Positions 1 through 8,162 of a stretch of DNA of 64,000 nucleotides are shown in pieces. The translations under genes and the position numbers were made by a program. The notes beneath the pieces are model-generated. The model worked only from the letters and a program-made list of their open reading frames with translations, was not told where the DNA came from and searched no databases. Origin of the DNA: Paractinoplanes pyxinae (GTDB lineage Bacteria; Actinomycetota; Actinomycetes; Mycobacteriales; Micromonosporaceae); assembly GCF_026626335.1 (NCBI RefSeq), contig NZ_JAPNTZ010000008.1, forward strand, positions 310,001 through 374,000. The letters are read 5' to 3'. Numbering within the stretch: position 1 is the stretch's first letter; each line of letters opens with the position of its first letter.

Positions 1-492
1 TTCGTCGAATACGCCCGCGCCTCGGCCGGTCAGCTGCGGCGCACCGCGTACCTGCTGTGCCGCGACTGGGACCTGGCGGCCGATCTGACCCAGACCACGC
101 TGGCCCGGATGTTCCTGCACTGGCCGCGGATCAGCCGGCGCGAGAACCCGCACGCCTACGCCCGGCAGGTGCTCTCCCGCGCTTTCCTCGACCACCACCG
201 GGCGAAACGCTCGCACGAGGTGGTGACGTCCGAGTTCAGCGACGTGCCGGCCGCCGGCGAAGACCCCGACCTGCGGCTGACGCTCGTCGACGCGCTCGGC
301 CGGATACCGCCGCGCGACCGGGCCATCGTGGTGCTGCGCTACTGGGAAGACCTCAGCGTCGAGTCGGTGGCCGAGATCCTCGGCCTGCCGACCGGCACCG
401 TGACCTCGCAGAGCGCCCGCTCGCTGGCGCGTCTACGCCACCTGCTCGGCCAACCGGCCGGACCGGCCGCCGGGAATTCGCTCTTCGCCTGA
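1..492 (+). CDS. SigE-family RNA polymerase sigma factor (5' end outside window)
   Basis: An open frame enters from the window edge with no start codon, leaving 163 visible residues. The first ~45 residues (FVEYARASAGQLRRTAYLLC, then DWDLAADLTQTTLARMFLHW) match sigma-70 region 2 of the SigE-type ECF group. A region 4 helix-turn-helix follows at residues ~95-150, containing IPPRDRAIVVLRYWEDLS and a TVTSQSARSLARLR recognition helix. It would direct RNA polymerase core to a small promoter set. Only a short N-terminal stretch should be missing, because SigE-family proteins are usually ~170 residues. No anti-sigma gene follows; the next gene converges from the opposite strand 13 bp away. Confidence 0.88.
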   Translation, partial: FVEYARASAGQLRRTAYLLCRDWDLAADLTQTTLARMFLHWPRISRRENPHAYARQVLSRAFLDHHRAKRSHEVVTSEFSDVPAAGEDPDLRLTLVDALGRIPPRDRAIVVLRYWEDLSVESVAEILGLPTGTVTSQSARSLARLRHLLGQPAGPAAGNSLFA

Positions 493-505
493 ACGCCGGG
501 AGCGA

Positions 506-1561
506 TCAGGCTGTGGTCGGGGTGCGGACCGTCGCCCGCTGGGGCCAGACGCAGCAAACGACGATGGCGAGGATCGGGAGCAGCGACAGGATGGCGAGCG
601 GCTCGGCGCCGAAGAAGACGAAACCGCCCCAGTACACCGAGGGGCCGTGGCCGTTGCGGTGGGTGTTGGCCAGCAGGGAGCCGGTCGAGGTGGGGATGTT
701 GCCCAGGCAGGCCGGGGCGAGCAACAGCAGGGTGGCCACGCAGAGCCTCGAGTACGCCCGCTGACGGCCCGGGCCGTAGCGGCGTACGCGCTTGGCGGTG
801 GAGAGCCCGAACAGGGCGCCGAGCAGAGCGCCGGCCAGCCCGCCGAGGATGGTGTCGCGCAGGTGGCCGGGCGGCTCGGCCCACATCACGTCGAGGTTCA
901 GGGCGGACGGGTACTGCCCGGTGACCTGCACCGCGGCGAGATAGCCGGCGCGCGTGCCGGTCACCTCGGCGAACACGGTCTGCGGACCGTTGCGGTCAAC
1001 CGTGGTTCGCACATCTCGCCAGCCGTGTGCGCGCATCTGCCGGGTGACGTCGGCGGCGACCTGCTCCACGCCGGTTTGCGGAGGCATCATGCCGGCCACA
1101 CTGGTCCGGCCGGCCCGCACGCCGGTGCCGCCGTGCAACGTGTTCTTGCTGTACGGGTTCCAGAAGGTCTGCCGCCCGTACTGGTCGGCCGTCTCGTCGA
1201 ATGGGACCGGCAGAACAGTGGGCGCGAGGCCGATCACCGTGGCCTTGTCCGGCGCCATCGAGTCCACATCCCGCCAGGCCAGCCACGAGCCGAGCGCAAT
1301 TCCGCTCAGCCCACCGAGCACGGCCGCGAACGCCGCGATCACAAACGCCCGCCGCCCGAACTCGGCGAGACGCCGCCCGAGCCCGTGCCGCAGCAGCACA
1401 GCCGCTTCCCGCGCGGCCGGCCGCGACCGACCCGGCCCGGCGGCGTCGAGCAGCGTCGCGAGGATCTCCGGCCCACGCTCGCGCCGATACGTCCGCGGAT
1501 AGGCCACCAGCAACCTCCGATACCGGCGGGCCAGACGCATGGTGCGGAGGTCGTCGGGCAT
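506..1561 (-). CDS. PadR-linked multi-pass membrane protein of unknown function
   Basis: The 351-residue product has about four hydrophobic segments (~70-95, 230-255, 272-290, 320-342). A soluble domain of ~130 residues lies between the first and second, probably outside the membrane. The N-terminus is a basic cytoplasmic arm (RRYRRLLVAYPRTYRRERG). The start has an AAAGGGAT ribosome binding site. It begins 11 bp after the stop of a PadR regulator and is almost certainly co-transcribed with it. PadR plus membrane protein pairs are common in actinobacteria, but this partner type has no established function and I do not assign one. Confidence 0.7.
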   Translation of the reverse strand: MPDDLRTMRLARRYRRLLVAYPRTYRRERGPEILATLLDAAGPGRSRPAAREAAVLLRHGLGRRLAEFGRRAFVIAAFAAVLGGLSGIALGSWLAWRDVDSMAPDKATVIGLAPTVLPVPFDETADQYGRQTFWNPYSKNTLHGGTGVRAGRTSVAGMMPPQTGVEQVAADVTRQMRAHGWRDVRTTVDRNGPQTVFAEVTGTRAGYLAAVQVTGQYPSALNLDVMWAEPPGHLRDTILGGLAGALLGALFGLSTAKRVRRYGPGRQRAYSRLCVATLLLLAPACLGNIPTSTGSLLANTHRNGHGPSVYWGGFVFFGAEPLAILSLLPILAIVVCCVWPQRATVRTPTTA

Positions 1562-1572
1562 GGCGATCCCTT

Positions 1573-1905
1573 TCAGGCGTGGCGGGGAGCGCCGGCGGGA
1601 CGGGCCGCGCTCAACCGCTGAGTGACCATGCGAGCGTCGCGCCGCATCTGCTCAGCCTCGGCCCCCAGCGCCGCGATGCCCGCATCGGTCAGCCGGTAGT
1701 AGCGCCGGAGCCGGCCATCGACAGTCTCTTCCCGGTCAACCTCGACAAGCCCCTCATCACTGAGCCGGTCAAGCGCCGCATACAACGTCCCGGCCGCCAG
1801 ACGCGTCCGATCACCCGACAGCCGAGCCACTTCCTTGATCACCGCATACCCGTGCAGCGGCACCGGAGCAAGCGCCGACAGAATCAAAAAACTGGGTCGC
1901 CGCAT
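1573..1905 (-). CDS. PadR-family transcriptional regulator
   Basis: The 110-residue winged-helix protein starts MRRPSFLILSALAPVPLHGY and contains VIKEVARLSGDRTRLAAGTLYAALDRL, the PadR recognition region. A wing (EETVDGRLRRYYRLTDAG) and a C-terminal dimerisation helix follow. The frame is open further upstream, but the PadR domain begins at the ATG ending at 1905. Its promoter supports that choice: TATATT lies 7 bp before this ATG and there is no ribosome binding site, so the mRNA is probably leaderless. PadR proteins usually repress themselves and the linked gene, here the membrane protein 11 bp downstream. Confidence 0.88.
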   Translation of the reverse strand: MRRPSFLILSALAPVPLHGYAVIKEVARLSGDRTRLAAGTLYAALDRLSDEGLVEVDREETVDGRLRRYYRLTDAGIAALGAEAEQMRRDARMVTQRLSAARPAGAPRHA

Positions 1906-1912
1906 GCCCGCC

Positions 1913-1918
1913 AATATA
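1913..1918 (-). promoter_or_regulatory. -10 element of leaderless padR promoter
   Basis: TATATT reads on the minus strand 7 bp before the PadR ATG. The AT-rich stretch around it (1911-1940) stands out in this GC-rich DNA and is the natural place for PadR autoregulation. No convincing -35 box is visible. Confidence 0.5.
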
Positions 1919-2123
1919 CAGTTGATCGTCCTATAGCTGAACCCGCAAACGTAGGGGTCGGAACGGCGTGCGTGCCGCTGAGGCTGGAAGATCCGCATGG
2001 CGCGTCGCACGGGAAGGAAGGCCGGCGGTGGTTCAGCGGGACTGGCAACCCGACGAGAGTGACAGGCAGTGGCTTCCGGCCATCGACGTGCGCGCTGTCG
2101 TTGCCGCCGCCGGACGGAGTTCC

Positions 2124-2566
2124 GTGAGCCTGGATGACTTTCCTCAGATCGGCTCGACCTTCAGCGCCGGATCGGCCGCCGAGCTCCGAAGTGCCGTCGA
2201 AGGACTGGGGTCGGACGACGCCGGCCGGATCGAGGAATCGTTGACCCGGCTTCGCTGGCTGGTGTGCAGCGACGGCAACACGGGTGTCGCCGGCCCCTTC
2301 ATCGTGCCGGCCCTGCTTCGAGTGGCCGGCAGCCACCGAGCGGAGGCACTCCAGCTGGTCGGCGACATGGCGCGCGTGGACAGCTTACGGATGGAAGCAC
2401 CTGCTGGGTCGAACTGGGCGCTCATTTCCAAGCCGCCCTCGACCTCGTCGAGATGCACGACTGGCTCCGCGCAGTACCCGACGACCTTGATCTAAGAGAC
2501 AGGACCTGGTCGCGCCACAGCCCGGCTTGCGCGGCGCTGCCGGAAGAAGCGGACGACCTCACGTAG
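2124..2566 (+). pseudogene. Frameshifted gene for a small protein of unknown function
   Basis: Translation from the GTG at 2124 (GGACGGAG ribosome binding site) gives plausible protein with SLDDFPQIGSTFS, an EESLTRLRWLVCSDGN helix and IVPALLRVAGSHRAEALQLV. From about 2380 this frame turns to low-quality sequence. A frame shifted by one base then continues with LTDGSTCW and VELGAHFQAALDLVEMHDWL. The two halves look like one ~130-residue protein broken by a one-base indel. The helical AGSHRAEALQLVGDMAR segment recalls HEAT-like immunity or scaffold proteins, and a SUKH-type gene lies nearby, but I cannot name the family. The 3' end overlaps the next gene on the other strand, so its true limit may be near 2500. 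Confidence 0.45.
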
Positions 2567-2851
2567 CACAACGGCGTTGAGCACAGCCGAGGCGGCGAAC
2601 GCTCCATAGAGCACGGGCACGCCGGCCCAGCCCAGCTCGTCGCCGACAGCGGCCACGATGATCAAGCCTCCTGCGAACCACCCGATACCGATCGGCAGGG
2701 TTCCGAGGGCGGCGGCAGGGAACCACTCGCCAGTTACTTGGGACAGGCCGAGCATGCCGAGGATGACCAGCACGTATACGGCTGTCCCCCACCAGAACGC
2801 CCGGCTTGACGGGACTCGTCGGGATCGAGTCCGCGGCGTGGATCGTTGCAT
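2492..2851 (-). CDS. Small membrane protein of unknown function
   Basis: The ~119-residue protein starts MQRSTPRTRSRRVPSSR and has three hydrophobic spans: AFWWGTAVYVLVILGMLGL, ALGTLPIGIGWFAGGLIIVA and WAGVPVLYGAFAASAVLNAV. A basic tail (VVRFFRQRRASRAVARPG) follows. An in-frame ATG 13 codons upstream exists, but the later start places a typical basic N-terminus before the first span. It is convergent with the broken gene at 2124. No family recognised. Confidence 0.55.
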   Translation of the reverse strand: MQRSTPRTRSRRVPSSRAFWWGTAVYVLVILGMLGLSQVTGEWFPAAALGTLPIGIGWFAGGLIIVAAVGDELGWAGVPVLYGAFAASAVLNAVVLREVVRFFRQRRASRAVARPGPVS

Positions 2852-2918
2852 GGTCCCAGTACAGCGGTCCGCGCCCTCGAAAGTAACCACCTGAAGTCCA
2901 GGTCACGGGCCGCGTCGT

Positions 2919-3353
2919 TCACACACTGGGACGCAGCATGCTGAGGAAACCGGCGAAGTCGGGCGCCAGCGGCACAACCCCCCAGTCCACGCTCCAGAAG
3001 ACAACCGCCGGATTCTTGTCGTCCGCGCGGTAGTCGAAACAGAAGAAGTCGCCGCCCACGTCGGCGGCGAACGGAATGATCCCCTCATCCAGCACATCAA
3101 CCAGAGGAAAGATGGCGGCGACGATATTGCTGGTAAACGGCGAACCCGCAAAGTGCAGCAGATGATCGACCGCCGTGCCGAACCCGTTGGGCAGGTCAAT
3201 CCCAGCCGGAACCGGAGCGGCACCCTGATGAACTTGCGCGACCGCCAGGAACTCCGAAGGCAGCTCCACCTCCAGCTCGTCCTGCGCCTCCCGCACGGCC
3301 GCGTCCGACGCCGGCCGCGGGTCGTCGAGCGCCCCGTCCACCCACTCCACCAT
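2919..3353 (-). CDS. SMI1/KNR4 (SUKH) domain protein
   Basis: The 144-residue protein has the SUKH pattern. An N-terminal helix ends AVREAQDELEVELPSEFLAVAQVHQGA, the usual 'LP.dy..fl...nGa' motif. Strands around residues 90-130 follow (ADVGGDFFCFDYRADDKNPAVVFW), then an FAGFLSMLRP C-terminal helix. I chose the ATG ending at 3353 because GGGGAG lies 8 bp upstream; another in-frame ATG lies seven codons further out. SUKH proteins often act as immunity proteins in contact-dependent toxin systems, but some are housekeeping. No toxin gene is adjacent, so the role is open. Confidence 0.75.
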   Translation of the reverse strand: MVEWVDGALDDPRPASDAAVREAQDELEVELPSEFLAVAQVHQGAAPVPAGIDLPNGFGTAVDHLLHFAGSPFTSNIVAAIFPLVDVLDEGIIPFAADVGGDFFCFDYRADDKNPAVVFWSVDWGVVPLAPDFAGFLSMLRPSV

Positions 3354-3370
3354 GGTTGAGCTCTCCCCGT

Positions 3371-3631
3371 TCAAGTCCGGAAGCGATTTACACGATCATG
3401 TTCCCGGTCGAGGTCCGGCAACTCGACGCGCCCCGCGGCGGCCTCCGGCTTCTTTCCACCACCCGGGCATTCCTCAGGCGGCGCGTAAGCACGGATAGTG
3501 CCGTTATGCCGCGCTATGCTCCCGTCAGCTGTAAGAGCCACCACTCGCTTGCATACCGGACATATGCCACGCTGATGCTCCGCGCGCTGAGGCACCCTTC
3601 CTCCCCCACCAGGCCATCGCATGTGCCCCAC
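3371..3631 (-). CDS. Small zinc-ribbon-like protein
   Basis: The ~86-residue protein has a metal-binding look. CPVCKRVV is followed ~25 residues later by RHNGTIRAYAPPEECPGGG, so the spacing CxxC...H...C resembles short zinc ribbons common in actinobacterial and phage genomes (CPxCgr...RHn....CpGsG). The tail is charged (DLDREHDRVNRF). It reads on the same strand as the SUKH gene, 17 bp upstream of it, so the two may share a transcript. Function unknown. Confidence 0.55.
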   Translation of the reverse strand: MGHMRWPGGGGRVPQRAEHQRGICPVCKRVVALTADGSIARHNGTIRAYAPPEECPGGGKKPEAAAGRVELPDLDREHDRVNRFRT

Positions 3632-3645
3632 TCTTCACTACTCGA

Positions 3646-3692
3646 GCGAACCAGCGATCAGCGAATCAGCGAATCAGCGAATCAGCGAATGC
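3646..3692. repeat. 8-bp tandem repeat (GCGAATCA)
   Basis: Three perfect GCGAATCA units (3661-3684) are flanked by imperfect ones (GCGAACCA, GCGATCA, GCGAATGC). The stop codon of the minus-strand gene at 3682 lies inside the array, so slippage here would alter that protein's C-terminus. Confidence 0.8.
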
Positions 3693-3990
3693 GAGACGGG
3701 ACCACGGCCGGCGGCGGAGCGGATGGCCACGGCCGCGGCACACAAACAACCGGTCGATCTGGTCCGCCTTTGACGGCGTCAGCGGTATAGACGGCCCGCC
3801 CGTCCTTGTCGATGTGGCTGTCACCAACCGGCAGCATGGAACCGCTCGGACACGGCCATGGCCTGGACGGCCCGGGACCACTCGTATCGCCTTCGCCACC
3901 GACGTACGCAACCAGACCCACGACAAGGCAAACCACCGCCACGGCAGTGAACACCGACACGGGCCCGGTACGCACTCGCAGCTTCGGCAT
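3682..3990 (-). CDS. Single-pass membrane or exported protein of unknown function
   Basis: The ~102-residue protein starts MPKLRVRTGPVSVFTAVAVV and has one transmembrane helix at ~10-33 (VSVFTAVAVVCLVVGLVAYV). A Gly/Pro-rich exported tail carries two cysteines (SRPWPCPSGSM and PVVCVPRPWP). The start follows GAGGAG with good spacing; an upstream in-frame ATG would add 32 residues of polar sequence. The C-terminal codons and stop run into the 8-bp tandem repeat. No family recognised. Confidence 0.5.
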   Translation of the reverse strand: MPKLRVRTGPVSVFTAVAVVCLVVGLVAYVGGEGDTSGPGPSRPWPCPSGSMLPVGDSHIDKDGRAVYTADAVKGGPDRPVVCVPRPWPSAPPPAVVPSRIR

Positions 3991-4176
3991 CTCGGCTCCT
4001 CGATCAGACCTCCCTCCACCATCGGCTGTGTCGCCTTCAAGCAAAGCGTCAGTCCGAACCTCAGTAGCCTCTCTGACCTCGACCACCTACAACAAAGCCG
4101 CAGGCAAAACCCTCGGCAAGGCTGGAGAGATGCGTTCCCGGCGTAACCGCTTCCGTTGCGGGGTAGTAGAGACGTA

Positions 4177-5148
4177 ATGCGGCTAGGCAAGCATCCCGTC
4201 ACCCGGTTCGAGTTCGCCACCCATGACGTCGACGTGGCCCACGACGTGCTGCGGCAGATCTACGCCGGCCACACCTTTCGGGTGCATCAGGCCGCCCGGC
4301 GGTTCTCGTACCACCAGGTTGCTGTGGACGCCGGGCCGGTCAAGGCGGTCCGGGTCGCGTACACGATGGACGTCACCGTCGGTTTTCAGCCGGTCGACCA
4401 TCTGATTTTCGTGGCGCTGGCCGACGGCCGGGTCGACACGCACGACCGGCGGGAGGTGACGCGGTCCGGTCCGGGTGACGTCGTGCTGCACCGGCCCGGC
4501 CGGCCTTTGATCAATCAGTGCCGCGATTTTGACATGGTGAGCATCAATCTTGATCCCGCGCTCGTCGCCGCCGTGGCCGCTCTTCGCACCGGCATCGCGC
4601 CCGACGACTTCCGGTTCGACGGGTCCGATCCCTTGTCTCCGCCGCTCGCCGCCTATTTCCGGGAGACCATGGCGTACGTTTATGGCCTGCTCACCAGTCC
4701 GCCGGAGCCGCTGCCCAGCTTGGCCATCAGCGCCGCCGCCGACCTGGCCGCTTCGGCCGCCCTGGTCACCTTTCCCAGCACCGCGATGACCGCATCCGAT
4801 CGGCCGGCCGTCGGACCGTTGACGCCGGCGTCGGTGCGGCGGGCCGTCTCGTACATCGAATCGCATGCCGCCGAACCGATCACGGCCACCTGGATCGCGG
4901 AGGCCGCCCGCGTCACCCCCCGGGCTCTGCAGGCGGCTTTCCGCCGTCACCTGGACTCCACGCCGATGGCTTATTTGCGCCGCGTACGCCTGTCCCGCGC
5001 GCACCGCGACCTGCTGCACGCCGATCCGACCACGGGCGACACCGTGTCCGCGATCGCCCACCGCTGGGGCTACCTGAGTCTGAGCCATTTCGCTGCCGAC
5101 TATCGCGCCGCCTACGGCCGCTCCCCCAGCCAGACCCTGCGCTACTGA
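4177..5148 (+). CDS. AraC-family transcriptional regulator
   Basis: The 323-residue regulator has an N-terminal cupin-like sensing domain of the AraC_binding_2 type (~1-195, with FEFATHDVDVAHDVL and HTFRVHQAARRFSYH). A C-terminal double helix-turn-helix occupies ~210-323 (TWIAEAARVTPRALQAAFRR, then TVSAIAHRWGYLSLSHFAADYRAAYG and SPSQTLRY). The ATG at 4177 is preferred over one seven codons upstream because it lies closer to the expected domain start. It overlaps the tail of the convergent AraC-type gene by 7 bp. No target gene is evident. Confidence 0.9.
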   Translation: MRLGKHPVTRFEFATHDVDVAHDVLRQIYAGHTFRVHQAARRFSYHQVAVDAGPVKAVRVAYTMDVTVGFQPVDHLIFVALADGRVDTHDRREVTRSGPGDVVLHRPGRPLINQCRDFDMVSINLDPALVAAVAALRTGIAPDDFRFDGSDPLSPPLAAYFRETMAYVYGLLTSPPEPLPSLAISAAADLAASAALVTFPSTAMTASDRPAVGPLTPASVRRAVSYIESHAAEPITATWIAEAARVTPRALQAAFRRHLDSTPMAYLRRVRLSRAHRDLLHADPTTGDTVSAIAHRWGYLSLSHFAADYRAAYGRSPSQTLRY

Positions 5149-6011
5149 GGTTCGACGGGCAGCCACAGCTCGCTGGTGGCCGTGCTGAAGTCGTCCGCGC
5201 GTTCGAGCGTCGCCACGATCGACGGGCCCGGCCGCAGCCGCCACGGGTTCGACGGGAACCATTCGGTGGCGGTGGCCGCCCACGTCCGCTGCAGTTCTTC
5301 CGGATAGTTGCCGCTGCTGCGGAACACCGCCCACGTCCCGCCCGGCACTTCGATGCTGTCCAGGTCGTCCGGCACGTCCCGGCCGGCCGTGACCGCCACC
5401 CCGTGCAGGTACGTCAGTTCGGTGCCCTCGGCCGCGTCCGGTCCGATGTCGTCGCTGACCGCCAGCAGCCCGGCCGGCTCGGTGTCGCCCAGGTCCTTGA
5501 GCCGTTGGTGCTCCGAAGCTGGTAGCCGGGCCACGTGCTCCTGGATCTGCGAGTTCACCCCTTCGTAATTCAGCGGCACTCGCGCCGCGTGCCCCACCAG
5601 CCGGAACGCCGGCCTTTCGACGATGCGGGTTTCCATCGGTTCGCTCCCTTCGACGGTCAGGCGGAACCTGACCTGCGGTTGTGCCCGAAGGGGTCCGCCG
5701 TCCCGGCGCACGTCGCCCGGCCCGGCCCCGTGCACGGCCTTGAACGCCCGCCCGAAGGCCTCGGCCGACCCGTACCCGTACCGCACCGCGATCGCGAGCA
5801 GGTCGCCCTCACCCCGGACGACGTCCGCCGCCGCCACGGTCATCCGGCGCCGTCGGACGTACTCCGACAGCGGCATCCCGGCCAGCGACGAGAACATCCG
5901 CCGCAGGTGGTATTCGCTGCTGCCCACGGCCCGGGCCACCGCCGCGACGTCCACTTCCGCCCCGAGCCGTTCCTCGACCAGGTCGGCCAGCCGGTTGAGC
6001 GCCGAGATCAT
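5142..6011 (-). CDS. AraC-type HTH protein with GyrI-like effector-binding domain
   Basis: The 289-residue protein starts MISALNRLADLVEERLGAEV with an AraC helix-turn-helix pair in the first ~105 residues (ARAVGSSEYHLRRMFSSLAG; AIAVRYGYGSAEAFGRAFKA). A GyrI/BmrR-like small-molecule domain fills the rest (METRIVERPAFRLVGHAARV; ending SELWLPVEPQ). This HTH-first order is typical of the Rob/SoxS-like group that senses hydrophobic compounds. The ATG at 6011 follows GAAGGGGG; sequence upstream of it does not look coding. It overlaps its convergent neighbour at the 3' end. Confidence 0.9.
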   Translation of the reverse strand: MISALNRLADLVEERLGAEVDVAAVARAVGSSEYHLRRMFSSLAGMPLSEYVRRRRMTVAAADVVRGEGDLLAIAVRYGYGSAEAFGRAFKAVHGAGPGDVRRDGGPLRAQPQVRFRLTVEGSEPMETRIVERPAFRLVGHAARVPLNYEGVNSQIQEHVARLPASEHQRLKDLGDTEPAGLLAVSDDIGPDAAEGTELTYLHGVAVTAGRDVPDDLDSIEVPGGTWAVFRSSGNYPEELQRTWAATATEWFPSNPWRLRPGPSIVATLERADDFSTATSELWLPVEPQ

Positions 6012-6082
6012 CGGACCCCCTTCGACTTCCGAGCTTGCCCGACCCGGACCGGCCGCCGCCCGACAGCTGTGGCCGGATCCGA

Positions 6083-6493
6083 TCAGCCGCGCCCGGGCCA
6101 CCGAGGACCCTCGTCGGTCCACGTGACGCCCTTGTTGCGGCAGAAGCAGAAGGGGTGACCGACGGGATCGGTGTAGACGCGCCAGCCGTAGCCCTCGGGG
6201 CCGATGGAGTCCTGCTGCAGCTTCGCGCCGAGGGCCAGCACGCGGGCCTGCTCGGCCTCGATGTCATCGACCTCGAAGTCGAGGTGGAACTGCTTGGGAT
6301 GCTCGCTGCTGGGCCACTGCGGGGCGCGGTAGTCCTGCACCGGGTTGAAGGCCAGCTCGATCTCGCCGAACTGGACGCCGGCCCAGTTCTCGTCGCTGCC
6401 TTCCTTGACCGGACGGCCTGTCACCTCGGAGTAGAAGGCCGCCAGCGCCATGGCGTCCGGGCAGTCGATGATGAAATCCGTGAGTCGGAGCAT
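6083..6493 (-). CDS. VOC (glyoxalase/bleomycin-resistance fold) protein
   Basis: The 136-residue protein has two beta-alpha-beta-beta-beta modules. The first starts LRLTDFIIDCPDAMALAAFY. The second has HLDFEVDDIEAEQARVLALG and ends in the typical VYTDPVGHPFCFCR. Residues such as H and E in the FHLDFEV and FGEIELAF strands could bind metal, but the substrate cannot be predicted. It lies 25 bp downstream of a TetR gene on the same strand and may be co-transcribed with it. Confidence 0.85.
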   Translation of the reverse strand: MLRLTDFIIDCPDAMALAAFYSEVTGRPVKEGSDENWAGVQFGEIELAFNPVQDYRAPQWPSSEHPKQFHLDFEVDDIEAEQARVLALGAKLQQDSIGPEGYGWRVYTDPVGHPFCFCRNKGVTWTDEGPRWPGRG

Positions 6494-6518
6494 CCGGCGA
6501 TCCTGCCACAGCAGACTT

Positions 6519-7151
6519 CTAGGCCTTGGCCAACGCTGAGGCGGGCAGGCGTGCGGGTGGCGGCAGCGGGGACGTCGTAGGGGCGGCGCGGAACGAGTCG
6601 AGGATCAGGGCAGCGAACCGGCGGGCGGCGGCCAGGCGCAGGGACGGCGGGCCGGGCGGCAGCCCCCGGGCGGCCATGATCATGAGGATCAGGTCGTCCA
6701 CCACGGCGTCGGGGCGCAGCGCGCCCGCGCGCTGGGCTCGGCGCCACAGGGCAGTCAGCGCGCGCAGCATGTCCGCGCGGTGGGCGGCGAAGTCGAAGGC
6801 GCCGGGGTACGACGAGACGAATGCGTCGACGAAGCCCTGGTTGGCCGCGTTCAATTCGGTGATCTCGCGGACGATCACCGTGAGGCCGCGCCACGGGTCG
6901 GGATCCGCGCAGTTGGCGTGCACGATGCTGCTGCAGGCTCGCAGCTCGTCGGCGAAGGCGGCGTCGATGAGCGCCTGCTTCGTCGGGAAGCGGCGGTAGA
7001 GGGTCGCCGGGCCCACCTCGGCCCGGCGCGCGATCTCGCGCATGGGCACGCCGAGCCCCTGCTCCGAGAAGAGCGAGCGGGCCGCCTCGAGTACGCGGTC
7101 ACGGTTGTCGCGGGCGTCGGAGCGCAGCATGTGAGGCAATTGAGCGTCCAT
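6519..7151 (-). CDS. TetR-family transcriptional regulator
   Basis: The 210-residue regulator has an N-terminal helix-turn-helix (LRSDARDNRDRVLEAARSLF; VPMREIARRAEVGPATLYRRFPTKQALIDAAF) and a helical ligand domain resembling actinobacterial TetR_C proteins. It is divergent from the MDR oxidoreductase at 7201 across 49 bp, the classic layout for a repressor controlling its neighbour. GAGAGGT precedes the ATG. Confidence 0.93.
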   Translation of the reverse strand: MDAQLPHMLRSDARDNRDRVLEAARSLFSEQGLGVPMREIARRAEVGPATLYRRFPTKQALIDAAFADELRACSSIVHANCADPDPWRGLTVIVREITELNAANQGFVDAFVSSYPGAFDFAAHRADMLRALTALWRRAQRAGALRPDAVVDDLILMIMAARGLPPGPPSLRLAAARRFAALILDSFRAAPTTSPLPPPARLPASALAKA

Positions 7152-7172
7152 GACCTCTCACTTTAGCCAAGT

Positions 7173-7194
7173 GGACGGGGGCGTCCGTTAGCGT
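7173..7194 (+). promoter_or_regulatory. Candidate TetR operator and leaderless promoter
   Basis: An inverted repeat GGACG-GGGG-CGTCC (7173-7186) sits immediately before TAGCGT (7189-7194), which is 6 bp from the oxidoreductase ATG. With no ribosome binding site, TAGCGT reads as the -10 of a leaderless transcript. A repressor on the palindrome would block it. The operator assignment is inferred from position and symmetry only. Confidence 0.45.
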
Positions 7195-7200
7195 CGCGGC

Positions 7201-8157
7201 ATGAAGGCGATCAGCATCCAGACGTACGGCGACCCCAGCGGCATGCAGGTGATCGAGGCGCCGGAGCCCGAGCCCGGGCCCGGCCAGCTGCTCATCGCGA
7301 CCGAGGCGATCGGGGTCGGCGGCGTCGACGCGGTCATCCGGCGCGGCACCATCGGCAGCATCGGCTTCCCGGCGGGTCTCGTCCCGGGCAGCGAGGTGGC
7401 GGGAAAGGTGATCGCGGTCGGTGACCCGGCCGACGCCGCCTGGATCGGGCGCGGCGTGTGGGCCTTCACCGGGCTGGGCGGCGGCTACGCCGAGCGGGCG
7501 GTGGCCGGGCTCGACGACGTGACCGCGCTGCCCGACGGGCTCTCGCCGGTGGACGCGGTGACGATCGGCAGCTCCGGGCCGGTGGCGCATTTCGGGCTGG
7601 CCCACGTCCACTTCACCCGCGGCGAGTCGGTGCTGGTGCGGGGCGCGGCGGGCAGCATCGGGATCATGGCCGTGCAGATGACCGCGCTGGGCGGCGCGCG
7701 GGAGATCGCGGTGACGACCTCGTCGCCCGAGCGCGGCAAGCTGCTGCGCGAGCTGGGGGCCACGGTGGTGCTGGACCGAGCCGGCCAAGGGGACGTGACC
7801 AGTGGGTTCGACGTCATCGTGGACATAGTCGGCGGTGCGGACCTGCCGGTGTTCCTCGAGCGGCTGGCCGACAACGGGCGCATGGTGTCACTCGGCGTCG
7901 TCGGCGGCTACCCGCCCGCCGACTTCGGCTCGGCCCTGCTGCGATCGTTCCGGCGTTCCCTCTCGTACGCGACCATGAGTCTGGACACCGTGCCGGTCGT
8001 GGAGAGGAATCGCGTACGGGCAAGGAACTTGGCGTCAGCCGCGACCGGAGAACTCCGCGCGGTGGTGCACGACGTCCTGCCCCTCGACGAGGCAGCCGAC
8101 GCACACCACCGGATGGACGCGGGCGAAGTGTTCGGCCGCATCGTGTTGACCGCTTAG
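7201..8157 (+). CDS. Zinc-independent MDR-family quinone oxidoreductase-like enzyme
   Basis: The 318-residue medium-chain dehydrogenase/reductase has a GroES-like N-domain (1-~110, with PGSEVAGKVIAVGDPADAAW). Its Rossmann NADPH domain has SVLVRGAAGSIGIMAVQMTA, then ELGATVVLDRAG and FDVIVDIVGG. Cysteine zinc ligands are absent, as in quinone oxidoreductases, so it probably reduces quinones or enones with NADPH. It is divergent from the TetR gene, which likely represses it and responds to its substrate. Confidence 0.88.
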   Translation: MKAISIQTYGDPSGMQVIEAPEPEPGPGQLLIATEAIGVGGVDAVIRRGTIGSIGFPAGLVPGSEVAGKVIAVGDPADAAWIGRGVWAFTGLGGGYAERAVAGLDDVTALPDGLSPVDAVTIGSSGPVAHFGLAHVHFTRGESVLVRGAAGSIGIMAVQMTALGGAREIAVTTSSPERGKLLRELGATVVLDRAGQGDVTSGFDVIVDIVGGADLPVFLERLADNGRMVSLGVVGGYPPADFGSALLRSFRRSLSYATMSLDTVPVVERNRVRARNLASAATGELRAVVHDVLPLDEAADAHHRMDAGEVFGRIVLTA

Positions 8158-8162
8158 GGCGA

